A DNA stretch of 64,000 bases from Caballeronia sp. INDeC2. GTDB lineage: Bacteria > Pseudomonadota > Gammaproteobacteria > Burkholderiales > Burkholderiaceae. The DNA lies in assembly GCF_023631325.1 (NCBI RefSeq), contig NZ_JALQDG010000031.1:186001-250000 (forward strand), written 5' to 3'. Positions 25,441 to 34,459 of this stretch are shown here, piece by piece. The notes beneath the pieces are model-generated. The model saw only the letters and a program-made list of their open reading frames with translations, did no database searches and had not been told where the DNA came from. The position numbers and the translations under genes were made by a program. Numbering within the stretch: position 1 is the stretch's first letter; every line of letters starts with the position of its first letter.

Positions 25441-26757
25441 TCAGTCGAGCATTTCCTTTGATCTATCGCGCATGCACGCCACGGCGATCACGGAGAACAC
25501 GCCGCAGCCGATCACGTACCACGCGGGCGCCATCACGTTCTTCGTGATGACGATCAGCGACGTCACGAAAAACTGCGCGAAGCCACCGAAGATCGCGACG
25601 CCCAGGCTGTAGACGATGGCGGCGCCCGTCGCCCGCACGGAACGCGGGAACAGTTCGCCGAGCATCGCGCCGGTCGGGCCGACGTTGAGCGAATGCACGA
25701 TCGAAAGCGCGGTGACGACGGCGAGCAGCGTGCCGGTCGTCGGCGACATGTTCAGGAGCGCGAAGGCCGGCCAGATCGCGAGCATGAGCAGGATGCGCGT
25801 CGTCTGCGCGAGCTTGTTTCGGCCAATGCGATCCGACAGATAGCCGCCGATCGGCGCAACGATGAAAAGAATCGCGCCCGACACGCAGCCGGAGAGCATC
25901 GACGTCCAGCCCGGCAGGCCGAGCGTCTTCACGCCGTAGATCGACAGATAGAACACGATGATGAAGTGCGCCGACGTGCCGCCGATCGTGAGACCGAGAC
26001 CGTTGAGCACCGCGCGGCCATGCTCGCGAAGCACGGTGACGAGCGGCAGCTTCGGCGCTTTCGGCGCGGCTTCGATGCTTTCGCGCGGCGCTTCTTCCAT
26101 CGTGCGGCGCAGCCACCAGCCGACCGGCACGATCGCGGTGCCGATGATGAACGGCACGCGCCAGCCCCAGCTTTCGAGCTGCGAAGTCGTGAGCGATGCC
26201 GTCAGCGCGACGCCCGTCAGCGCGCCCGCGAGCGCCGAAAGTCCCTGACTCGCGAACTGCCACGATGCGTAGAAGCCGCGCCGATTCGACGGCGCCTGTT
26301 CGAGCAGCAGCGTGGTCGATGCACCCACTTCGCCGCCCGCCGAGAAGCCTTGTATCAGGCGCGCGATCACGAGGATGACCGGCGCCGCGATGCCGATCTG
26401 CGCGAACGTCGGCGCGGCCGCGATCATCGCGGTGCCGAGCGCCATCAGGCCGAGCGTGAGCAGCATCGCTTTCTTGCGGCCGGCGCGGTCGGCGTACATG
26501 CCGATCAAAAGGCCGCCCACGGGCCGCGTGAAGAACCCGACGCCGAAGCTCGCCACCGCGAGCAGCAACTGGCCGACCGGATCGTGCACCGGAAAGAACA
26601 GCTTGCCGATGACGAGCGCGAAGAACGCATAGACCGTGAAGTCATAGAACTCGAGCGCGTTGCCGACTGCCGCCGCCATGACGAGCCGCGTGCGCGCTGC
26701 GCGGCTCGTGGACGTCGATACGGTCGCCGGCGCGCTGGCGAGGGTGGGTGCGTTCAT
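25441..26757 (-). CDS. MHS-family MFS transporter
   Basis: A 438-residue, 12-helix transporter with the family marks NALEFYDFTVYAFFALVIGKLFFP, GMYADRAGRKKAMLL and QGFSAGGEVGASTTLLLEQAP. Start MNAPTLAS is fixed by GGAG 10 bp upstream. It begins 17 bp after the stop of an M20 amidohydrolase gene on the same strand, so importer and hydrolase form an operon: probably uptake and hydrolysis of an N-acyl or amide compound such as a hippurate-like substrate. Confidence 0.9.
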   Translation of the reverse strand: MNAPTLASAPATVSTSTSRAARTRLVMAAAVGNALEFYDFTVYAFFALVIGKLFFPVHDPVGQLLLAVASFGVGFFTRPVGGLLIGMYADRAGRKKAMLLTLGLMALGTAMIAAAPTFAQIGIAAPVILVIARLIQGFSAGGEVGASTTLLLEQAPSNRRGFYASWQFASQGLSALAGALTGVALTASLTTSQLESWGWRVPFIIGTAIVPVGWWLRRTMEEAPRESIEAAPKAPKLPLVTVLREHGRAVLNGLGLTIGGTSAHFIIVFYLSIYGVKTLGLPGWTSMLSGCVSGAILFIVAPIGGYLSDRIGRNKLAQTTRILLMLAIWPAFALLNMSPTTGTLLAVVTALSIVHSLNVGPTGAMLGELFPRSVRATGAAIVYSLGVAIFGGFAQFFVTSLIVITKNVMAPAWYVIGCGVFSVIAVACMRDRSKEMLD

Positions 26758-26774
26758 GATGTGCTCCGAAAGGA

Positions 26775-27956
26775 TCAGTCGGCGAGCCAGGCTTCGGCCA
26801 GGCGCACCCAGTAGCTCGCGCCGATAGCGAGGATGTCGTCGTTGAAATCGTAGGCCGGGTTGTGGACCATGCAGCCGCCCTTCGAGCCGACGCCGTTGCC
26901 GATCCACGCATACGTGCCCGGACAGGCTTCGAGCATGAACGCGAAGTCCTCGCTGCCCATCAGCGGACGCGCGGCCGGGTCGACGCGTTGCGCGCCGAGC
27001 ATTTTCGTCGCGACATCGGTGGCGAAGGCGGTCGGCCCTTCGTGATTCACGAGCACCGGATAGCCGAGTTCGTAATCGATCTCGGCCGTGCAGCCGAATG
27101 CGAGCGCCTGCGCGTTCACGAGCGCCGTGATGCGTTCCTGAAGCTGCTTGCGCACGGCCGCGTCGAGCGCGCGCACCGAGAGTTTCATGAGCGCGGTCTC
27201 GGGAATCACGTTGCACGCTTCGCCCGCCTGCACGCTGCCGACGGTGACGACGGCAGGCTTTTGCGCATCCACTTCGCGCGCGACGATGCTATTCAGGCTC
27301 AGCATGATCGACGCGACGGCGGGCATCGGATCGCATGCGACGTGCGGCATCGCGCCATGACCGCCGACACCGCGCACGGTGATGTTCACGCGGTCCGACG
27401 AGGCCATGCCCGGCCCCGGCGTGAAGAACATGTCGCCCGCGGGCAGGCCGGGCATGTTGTGCAGGCCGAACACGGCATCGCACGGAAACTTTTCGAAGAG
27501 GCCGTCTTCGATCATCGCGCGCGCGCCGGCCTCGCCTTCCTCGGCGGGTTGAAAGATGACGATCAGCGTGCCCGAGAACTGGCGGCTCTCGGCGAGATGG
27601 CGCGCGGCGCACAGGAGCATCGCGGTGTGGCCGTCGTGGCCGCATGCGTGCATCGTGCGCGAGTGCTTGCTGGCGTACGGCAGGCCGGTCGCTTCTTCGA
27701 TCGGCAAGGCATCCATGTCCGCCCGCAGGCCGATGCGCTTGCCGCCCGCGCCCTCTGTCAACACGCCGACGACGCCCGTCTTGCCCAGCCCGCGATGCAC
27801 TTCGTAGCCCCATTGCGCGAGCAGCCCGGCGACGAGATCGCTCGTTTGCGTTTCTTCGTACGCAAGCTCGGGATGCGCGTGAATGCGCCGGCGCACATCG
27901 ACGAATTGCGATGCGATGGCGGCAATGCCGGGGATGACGGGCTCGACGGACAGCAT
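26775..27956 (-). CDS. M20-family amidohydrolase (hippurate hydrolase/N-acyl amino acid hydrolase type)
   Basis: A 393-residue metallopeptidase-like hydrolase. Metal-binding motifs are HACGHDGHTAMLL (about residues 101-113), EEGEAGARAMIEDGLF, and GLHNMPG; the lid domain lies about 185-300. Members remove acyl groups from amino acids (hippurate, N-acetyl amino acids, IAA conjugates). An AAGGAG ribosome site sets the start at 27956. It is divergent from a LysR gene (127 bp gap) and followed by an MHS transporter, forming a regulated uptake/hydrolysis unit. Confidence 0.92.
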   Translation of the reverse strand: MLSVEPVIPGIAAIASQFVDVRRRIHAHPELAYEETQTSDLVAGLLAQWGYEVHRGLGKTGVVGVLTEGAGGKRIGLRADMDALPIEEATGLPYASKHSRTMHACGHDGHTAMLLCAARHLAESRQFSGTLIVIFQPAEEGEAGARAMIEDGLFEKFPCDAVFGLHNMPGLPAGDMFFTPGPGMASSDRVNITVRGVGGHGAMPHVACDPMPAVASIMLSLNSIVAREVDAQKPAVVTVGSVQAGEACNVIPETALMKLSVRALDAAVRKQLQERITALVNAQALAFGCTAEIDYELGYPVLVNHEGPTAFATDVATKMLGAQRVDPAARPLMGSEDFAFMLEACPGTYAWIGNGVGSKGGCMVHNPAYDFNDDILAIGASYWVRLAEAWLAD

Positions 27957-28083
27957 GTGACACTCCTTGCTCGGTGCGGAATCAACGTGACCCAAGCATA
28001 TAAAGCCGTTAAGCAAACCAAAAGACGGTAAATTTATTGCGTGAATACGATTGGTTGTCGGTGCTAACCCTAGGATGTCTCTC

Positions 28084-28983
28084 ATGAGCATGAAGATCCA
28101 CCAGTTGCGCGCGTTTCTGACGACCGCCGAGCAAGGCAGCATCCGCGCGGCCGCGCGCAGCCTTCATCTGTCGCAGGCGGCGCTGACGAAGGCGATCAAG
28201 GAACTGGAGCAGGATCTCGGCGTGCCGCTCGTTCTACGCACCGCGCGCGGCGTGCAGTTGACCGCGTTCGGCCAGCAGTTGCGCGTGCGGGCGCATCTGA
28301 TCGTGAGCGAGATGCGCCGCGCCGAAGACGACATCACGCAGATGAAAAGCGCGGGTTCGGGAAGCGTGAGCGCGGCCGTCACGCCGACGGCAGCGCTATC
28401 GATATTGCCGCAGGCGTATCGCGCGTTCCGCCGACAGATGCCCAGCGCGCGCGTGAGTTTCATCGAGGGCTTTCCGGGCGTCGCGATGCCGCGTTTGCGC
28501 GACGGCTCGCTCGACTTCGTCGTCGCGGTGGTCGTGCCGGAGCATCTCGCGCCGGAGTTCGATCACATCGAACTGTATGAGAGCCGCTCGGCGATCGTCG
28601 GACGTGCGGATCATCCGTTGCGGCACTGCACGTCGCTGGCGGAACTGTCGGATGCGGAGTGGCTTCTGAATCCGTCGCCGGAAAGCTCGACGCAGGCGCT
28701 GCTCGATTCGTATGCCGAGCGCGGTCTGACGGTGCCGGGGCGCGTGATCGAGTGTCCGAGTTTCATCATCGCGCACGGCTTGTTGCGCGGATCCGATGCG
28801 CTCGCCGCGATGCCCGCCGCGTTGCTCGAACATCCGTGGGTCAGCGACGGACTCGCCGTCTTTCCGATCGAAGATCCGTTGCCTGTGGTGTCGGTGAGAG
28901 TCGTGACGCGGCGTGATAGTCCTTTGACGCCCGCCGCGACGGTGTTGCTGGAATGCCTGCAACATGCGGCGCGTTCGTTGTGA
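28084..28983 (+). CDS. LysR-family regulator of the adjacent amidohydrolase-transporter operon
   Basis: A 299-residue LysR protein with N-terminal winged helix (GSIRAAARSLHLSQAALTKAIKELEQDLGVPL) and effector domain (SVSAAVTPTAALSILPQAYRAFRRQMP). The TKAIKELE variant places it in the CysB/TsaR-like branch. Starts at 28084 and 28090 are both possible. It is divergent from the M20 hydrolase and MFS genes, the standard arrangement for a LysR activator of that operon. Confidence 0.9.
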   Translation: MSMKIHQLRAFLTTAEQGSIRAAARSLHLSQAALTKAIKELEQDLGVPLVLRTARGVQLTAFGQQLRVRAHLIVSEMRRAEDDITQMKSAGSGSVSAAVTPTAALSILPQAYRAFRRQMPSARVSFIEGFPGVAMPRLRDGSLDFVVAVVVPEHLAPEFDHIELYESRSAIVGRADHPLRHCTSLAELSDAEWLLNPSPESSTQALLDSYAERGLTVPGRVIECPSFIIAHGLLRGSDALAAMPAALLEHPWVSDGLAVFPIEDPLPVVSVRVVTRRDSPLTPAATVLLECLQHAARSL

Positions 28984-29023
28984 AATGCGGCGAATGTCTC
29001 AATGCAGATTTAGTTCGGATTCC

Positions 29024-29542
29024 CTAGAATCTCACCCTGAGCATGAAGCCGAGCGTGAATGGTAGATCGCTCGAAGGAATCGGCGGAATCAGGATGATGT
29101 TCGCGCCGACGCGCTTGTATTCGAGCATGATGAGCGGCGCGGCCACCGGTCCGACCGTATGGTTATGCCCGAGGCCATAACTGCCGTAGTCGTAGCCGGA
29201 GATGAGGCCCGCCATCACGGCGAGCCTGATGTAATTCCAATGAAGAAAGTCCGGGCCCCAGACGCCGCCGCCATAGAACGACGGCTTCGACAACGAGTTG
29301 CGAAAGTAGCCGCCCGTCACCGCCCATTGCGGCGCGACCCAGCATTCCGCGCCGATGCCGGGATTGAACTGCTCGAAATCCTTGTCCGGGTGAAAGTGAT
29401 GAGAGGCGACCATCGCATCGAGCCAGAAACCGTCGCCGCACCAACTCGCGTGAGCGGCAGGCGTCCATGCCGACGCGGCGAAGGCGGTGGCCATCAACAC
29501 GTGCGCGCGGAAGGTTCGGAAACGGGACAGCCATGTGCGCAT
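29024..29542 (-). CDS. Predicted outer-membrane beta-barrel protein (PagP-like)
   Basis: A 172-residue protein with a signal peptide (VLMATAFAASAWTPAAHA) and alternating hydrophobic/polar strands ending in the C-terminal Phe typical of outer-membrane barrels. The beginning of the mature part (WCGDGFWLDAMVASHHFHP, then FNPGIGAECW) and its length resemble the lipid A palmitoyltransferase PagP, whose active site includes an early His, but the similarity is only by eye. GGAGAAC precedes the ATG at 29542. It converges on the LysR gene. Confidence 0.6.
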   Translation of the reverse strand: MRTWLSRFRTFRAHVLMATAFAASAWTPAAHASWCGDGFWLDAMVASHHFHPDKDFEQFNPGIGAECWVAPQWAVTGGYFRNSLSKPSFYGGGVWGPDFLHWNYIRLAVMAGLISGYDYGSYGLGHNHTVGPVAAPLIMLEYKRVGANIILIPPIPSSDLPFTLGFMLRVRF

Positions 29543-29721
29543 GGGTTCTCCGCCGTCGCGCGTCCGCGATGGCGCCTTTTTTCTGAGATGGAGGTCGAGG
29601 CGAACTCTACCTGATCGCGGCATTTTCGTGTGTGCTGACGAAAAGCGCGTGACGGCTTGCGCACGCTTTTACGATCTCGGCGAAACTTGTCGAAATCTTT
29701 TTCGTATTCGAGGAAAGCGCG

Positions 29722-30360
29722 ATGAACGTTTGTAAGCGTCTCGTTCCTTTTTTGGCGGCGGTCGCGTTGACGGCGTGCACGCCGCTGCAGGTCGTCACGC
29801 ATCATGTGTCGCCGAGCGAATCGAGTGTGCCGCCGGGGCGTTATCAACTCGATCCGCATCACTGGAACGTGAGCTTCGACGTCGATCATTTTCACTACTC
29901 GCGTTTCGTGATCCGATTCGACAAGACCACGGCGAACCTCGACTGGAATGCGGACGGAATGTCCGGAAGCTCGGTGCGGGCGACCATCGACGCGTCGAGC
30001 GTCAACACCAATGTGCCGTTGCTCGATCGCATGTTGAAAGGACCCGACATGTTCGATGTCGAGCGTTATCCGAGCATCGTCTTCGTCAGCACGGGCTTTC
30101 AGCGCACGGGCGACGACAAAGGCGTATTGACGGGCGATCTGACGATCTGCGGCACGACGAAGCCGGTCACACTGAACGTGACCTTCAACGGCCATGCAGT
30201 CAATCCGCTAACGAAGCAGGAAACGTTGGGCTTTTCCGCCGATGGACATTTCAGCCGCGCGCAGTTCGGATTGACGACGTGGTATCCGGCTGTCGGCGAC
30301 GATGTGCACGTCGCCGTTCAGGCCGAGTTTTCGAAGGCGCCGGCGGTTTCCGTTCAATGA
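29722..30360 (+). CDS. YceI-family lipoprotein
   Basis: A 212-residue protein with a lipoprotein signal (lipobox LTAC, Cys at residue 19) and the YceI lipocalin-like barrel: YQLDPHHWNVSFDVDHFHYSRF, SVNTNVPLLDRMLKGPDMFDVERYPSIVF, then GDLTICGTTKPVTLNVTF. YceI proteins bind long isoprenoid chains in the periplasm; the lipobox indicates membrane anchoring. It stands alone, convergent on tdh with 10 bp between stops. Confidence 0.92.
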   Translation: MNVCKRLVPFLAAVALTACTPLQVVTHHVSPSESSVPPGRYQLDPHHWNVSFDVDHFHYSRFVIRFDKTTANLDWNADGMSGSSVRATIDASSVNTNVPLLDRMLKGPDMFDVERYPSIVFVSTGFQRTGDDKGVLTGDLTICGTTKPVTLNVTFNGHAVNPLTKQETLGFSADGHFSRAQFGLTTWYPAVGDDVHVAVQAEFSKAPAVSVQ

Positions 30361-30370
30361 CGCGGCGTTC

Positions 30371-31402
30371 TCAGGCCGCGGTCCAGTCGAGTACGACCTT
30401 GCCGCTGTTTCCGGAGAGCATCGTGTCGAACGCGCGCGGATAGTCGTCGACGGGAAAGGTATGCGTAAGGATAGGCGATAGATCGAGGCCGCTTTGCAGC
30501 ATCGCGACCATCTTGTACCAGGTCTCGAACATCTCGCGTCCGTAGATACCTTTGATCTCGAGGCCCTTGAAGATCACCTGATTCCAGTCGATCGCGGTCT
30601 GCGCCGGTGGAATACCGAGCAGCGCGACCTTGCCGCCGTGATTCATCGATTCGAGCATCGCCGTGAATGCGCTCGGTACGCCGGACATTTCCAGACCTAC
30701 ATCGAAGCCCTCGGTCATACCGAGTTCGCTCATCACGTCGCGCAAGTTTTCATTCGCCACATTGACCGCGCGCGTCGCGCCCATCTTGCGGGCGAGTTCG
30801 AGGCGATAGTCGTTGACGTCGGTAATGACGACGTTGCGTGCGCCGACATGCCGCGCGATCGCAACGGCCATCACGCCAATCGGACCTGCGCCGGTGATCA
30901 GCACGTCCTCGCCGACGAGGTTGAACGAAAGGGCCGTGTGCGTCGCATTGCCGAACGGATCGAAGATCGCGGCGAGGTCGTCGGAGATATCGGGCGGAAT
31001 CTTGAATGCGTTGAACGCCGGAATGACGAGAAGTTCCGCAAACGCGCCTTCGCGGTTCACGCCGACGCCGACCGTGTTGCGGCACAGATGACGACGGCCC
31101 GCGCGACAGTTCCGACAGAAGCCGCAGGTGATATGGCCTTCGCCGGACACGCGATCGCCGATGGCGAACCCGCGCACTTCCTGACCCATCTCCACGATTT
31201 CCCCGACGTACTCGTGACCGACATGCATCGGCACAGGAATCGTCTTCTGTGCCCAATCGTCCCATTTCCAGATGTGGATGTCGGTGCCGCAGATCGCTGT
31301 CTTGCGGATGCGGATGAGCACGTCGTTGTGGCCGACTTCGGGCCGCTTCACGCGCGTCAAAGTAAGGCCGGGCGCGCGTTCGAGTTTGGCAAGGGCTTTC
31401 AT
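30371..31402 (-). CDS. tdh: L-threonine 3-dehydrogenase
   Basis: A 343-residue zinc alcohol-dehydrogenase-family enzyme that oxidises L-threonine to 2-amino-3-ketobutyrate with NAD. Catalytic zinc ligands start at Cys38 in AICGTDIH with GHEYVGE; the structural zinc site is CGFCRNCRAGRRHLC (about 93-107); the NAD fold reads GAGPIGVMAVAIARHVGARNVV. It follows kbl on the same strand by 100 bp, and that gap contains a parS-type palindrome. kbl-tdh together convert threonine to glycine and acetyl-CoA. Confidence 0.97.
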   Translation of the reverse strand: MKALAKLERAPGLTLTRVKRPEVGHNDVLIRIRKTAICGTDIHIWKWDDWAQKTIPVPMHVGHEYVGEIVEMGQEVRGFAIGDRVSGEGHITCGFCRNCRAGRRHLCRNTVGVGVNREGAFAELLVIPAFNAFKIPPDISDDLAAIFDPFGNATHTALSFNLVGEDVLITGAGPIGVMAVAIARHVGARNVVITDVNDYRLELARKMGATRAVNVANENLRDVMSELGMTEGFDVGLEMSGVPSAFTAMLESMNHGGKVALLGIPPAQTAIDWNQVIFKGLEIKGIYGREMFETWYKMVAMLQSGLDLSPILTHTFPVDDYPRAFDTMLSGNSGKVVLDWTAA

Positions 31403-31473
31403 TGCGTTTGATCCTGACGTTTGGTCTTCGTGATTCCGCTTCGGAGGTCGCGGGCTCGTAGCCCGGTCCCGAG

Positions 31474-31489
31474 GTTTATGCGCATAAAG
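31474..31489. promoter_or_regulatory. parS site in the kbl-tdh gap
   Basis: GTTTATGCGCATAAAG, one base off the palindrome CTTTATGCGCATAAAG found beside parAB. It lies between kbl and tdh, about 11 kb from parB. Confidence 0.8.
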
Positions 31490-31502
31490 TCGCCGATGCT
31501 GC

Positions 31503-32705
<1,203 letters not shown>

Positions 32706-32800
32706 CGCAATCCTTTTTTTGGCCTGATCGTGGTGTCCGGCCGCGCAGTGCGCGCAAGCCGCCCTTAGCCCTGTTATAGTCCATCCGTCTCACCGGACAT

Positions 32801-32816
32801 GTTCGATATTTCGAAC
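32801..32816. promoter_or_regulatory. Inverted repeat, likely operator of the XRE-cupin regulator
   Basis: GTTCGA-TATT-TCGAAC, a perfect palindrome in the 153-bp divergent gap between kbl and the XRE-cupin gene. A looser copy (TTCCGATATGACGAA) follows at 32821-32835. Position and symmetry fit a repressor/activator site controlling both directions. Confidence 0.6.
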
Positions 32817-32858
32817 CGATTTCCGATATGACGAACACTTTAAGGGATTGATCGAGTC

Positions 32859-33461
32859 ATGGCAAGCACGGGTTCGGAAGGAAAAGCGGCTGATCTCGCG
32901 GGTGCGGGTGCAACACCGCCGCGCGTCGGAGAAACCATTCAACGCTTGCGCAATGAACGAAAGCTGACGCTCGATGATTTATCGCGGGCGGCGGGTGTGT
33001 CGAAGTCGATGCTGTCGGAAATCGAACGCGACAAGGCCAATCCGACGATCGCGGTCGCATGGCGACTGACCAATGCGCTCGGCATCAGCCTCGATCAATT
33101 GTTCGCGCAGCAAAGGCCGGTCGAAGCAATTCGCGTTGTCGGGCCGCATGAGATACCGACGTTGAGCGGCGATAACGGCGGCTATCAGCTGCGTGTGTGG
33201 GGGCCGATAGAACTCGCGGGCAAGTTCGAGTGGTATGAACTCACGCTGCAATCAGGCGCCGCGCTCACTTCGAATGCGCACGAGCCGGGCACGCGTGAGC
33301 ACCTCACCGTGTTGAACGGATCGATCGAAGTGGATGCGTCGGGGGCGACGCGTCGGCTCAAGGCGGGAGAAACTGCACGCTACGCAGCGGATGAAGCACA
33401 TGCGATCCGCAATGTCGGACGCGCGGAGGCCAAGGCGCTGCTGGTGGTCATTCACGGCTGA
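32859..33461 (+). CDS. XRE-family regulator with C-terminal cupin, likely controlling kbl-tdh
   Basis: A 200-residue regulator: an HTH_3 domain at about 24-80 (LTLDDLSRAAGVSKSMLSEIERDKANPTI) followed by a cupin_2 barrel (about 115-197, HEPGTREHLTVLNGSIEVDASG, LKAGETARYAADEAHAIRN). Proteins of this type sense a small metabolite through the cupin. The divergent position to kbl-tdh makes threonine/glycine metabolism the likely target. A parS-like palindrome lies 20 bp after its stop. Confidence 0.9.
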   Translation: MASTGSEGKAADLAGAGATPPRVGETIQRLRNERKLTLDDLSRAAGVSKSMLSEIERDKANPTIAVAWRLTNALGISLDQLFAQQRPVEAIRVVGPHEIPTLSGDNGGYQLRVWGPIELAGKFEWYELTLQSGAALTSNAHEPGTREHLTVLNGSIEVDASGATRRLKAGETARYAADEAHAIRNVGRAEAKALLVVIHG

Positions 33462-33480
33462 CATGCGGTCGCTCGACCGG

Positions 33481-33496
33481 CTTTATGCGCACAAAG
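33481..33496. promoter_or_regulatory. parS-like site after the XRE-cupin gene
   Basis: CTTTATGCGCACAAAG, 15 of 16 bases identical to the parAB-proximal palindrome. It lies in the convergent gap between the XRE and CsbD genes. Confidence 0.65.
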
Positions 33497-33512
33497 TCCG
33501 GCCATAATGAGA

Positions 33513-33542
33513 AGCGGGACGCGCATGGAAGCGCGTCCCGCT
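33513..33542. terminator. Hairpin between convergent XRE-cupin and CsbD genes
   Basis: A perfect 12-bp stem AGCGGGACGCGC with its complement around a 6-base loop ATGGAA. No T-run. It lies midway between the two converging gene ends. Confidence 0.55.
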
Positions 33543-33579
33543 CGAAGCAGCACCGGCGTCGCGGCGCGATTTGCCCGTT

Positions 33580-33768
33580 TTACGGGTTCTTCTTGACGGT
33601 GTCCTTCACATCTTCGCGCGCATCGCCCACGCCCTTCTGGACCTTGCCCGCGGCCTGTTGCAGATCGCCCTTGGCTTCTTGAGCCGTGTCGCCGGTCACT
33701 TTGCCGACGCCTTCGTTGATCTTGCCCTTGACCTGCTTGCCAACGCCTTCGACTTGATCCTTGTTCAT
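33580..33768 (-). CDS. CsbD-family stress protein
   Basis: A 62-residue, highly charged Gly/Lys-rich protein. MNKDQVEGVGKQVKGKINEG and GDTAQEAKGDLQQAAGKVQKG are the repeat-like halves of the CsbD family, which is induced by general or phosphate stress and whose biochemical role is unknown. GGGAGAA precedes the ATG. Length is normal for the family. Confidence 0.93.
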   Translation of the reverse strand: MNKDQVEGVGKQVKGKINEGVGKVTGDTAQEAKGDLQQAAGKVQKGVGDAREDVKDTVKKNP

Positions 33769-33985
33769 CTCAGTTCTCCCGTGGTTTGCAGCGCTGTTGG
33801 CCGCGCAGTGCCGTCGAACTAACGCAGTTGGGGCCTGCGCGTTCCGCTCAGGATCTGTCCTAAGCATGGTTCTAGGATGCGCTTCGTCGGCGGGCACGCA
33901 TAGCAGCGCATGTCTGAAACGCACGTAGGCGGAATCGCACATACACCCGGGTCGAGTAGCGCGACGCTAGTTTCATTGCAACAAG

Positions 33986-34005
33986 TACTGTATGTTTATA
34001 CAGTA
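33986..34005 (+). promoter_or_regulatory. LexA (SOS) box upstream of a small unknown gene
   Basis: TACTGTATGTTTATACAGTA: CTGT-N8-ACAG with matching flanks, in full agreement with the LexA consensus of beta- and gamma-proteobacteria. A TACAAT hexamer (34004-34009) overlaps its right end as a likely -10, and the next gene starts 30 bp downstream. Confidence 0.85.
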
Positions 34006-34035
34006 CAATGAGACCAGTTGGCGGAGGGGTGAATC

Positions 34036-34392
34036 ATGGAGTCGAACGGCGAAAACCTGAGCAGGCGGCAGTTCGCGCGCGCCGTGCGCGATCTGGAGCG
34101 CATTACGCGTCAGATAGCGGCGCGTTACATCGATAAAGGCGTGCCGTTGACCTGGCGGCTGTTGCACGCAATCGAGGCCGAGGCCGTGGCGGACCTCGGA
34201 TTTGCCGGACGGCACGAAGCCGCATTGCGCGAGCTCTTCGCGCGTCCGGACGATTTTCATTTCCCCGAGACCGACGATGTAGTCGATGTCGCATCGTCCG
34301 ATGCCTTGCCCGCCGTTTTCGCGTTCGCCGTCGATGCGTATGAACGTGCGGCGCGTCAGGCGCAGCCGCAAGCCGTCATCGCCGCGCATTGA
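34036..34392 (+). CDS. Hypothetical protein, predicted SOS-regulated
   Basis: A 118-residue soluble, mainly helical protein rich in Ala, Arg and acidic residues (AVRDLERITRQIAARYIDKG, then LLHAIEAEAVADLGF). No transmembrane part, no recognised domain. GGCGGAGGGG before the ATG is a good ribosome site. The consensus LexA box 30 bp upstream makes DNA damage the likely signal. It is a single-gene unit converging on the DUF2252 gene, with a hairpin between. Confidence 0.75.
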   Translation: MESNGENLSRRQFARAVRDLERITRQIAARYIDKGVPLTWRLLHAIEAEAVADLGFAGRHEAALRELFARPDDFHFPETDDVVDVASSDALPAVFAFAVDAYERAARQAQPQAVIAAH

Positions 34393-34405
34393 CGCGCACT
34401 CGGCC

Positions 34406-34429
34406 GGCACGCGGAACGGCCCGCGTGCC
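34406..34429. terminator. Hairpin between convergent SOS gene and DUF2252 gene
   Basis: A perfect 9-bp stem GGCACGCGG/CCGCGTGCC around the loop AACGGC, in a 67-bp gap between converging genes. No T-run. Confidence 0.5.
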
Positions 34430-34459
34430 CTGCGTCATCTCTTCCGGCATCGATTTGCT

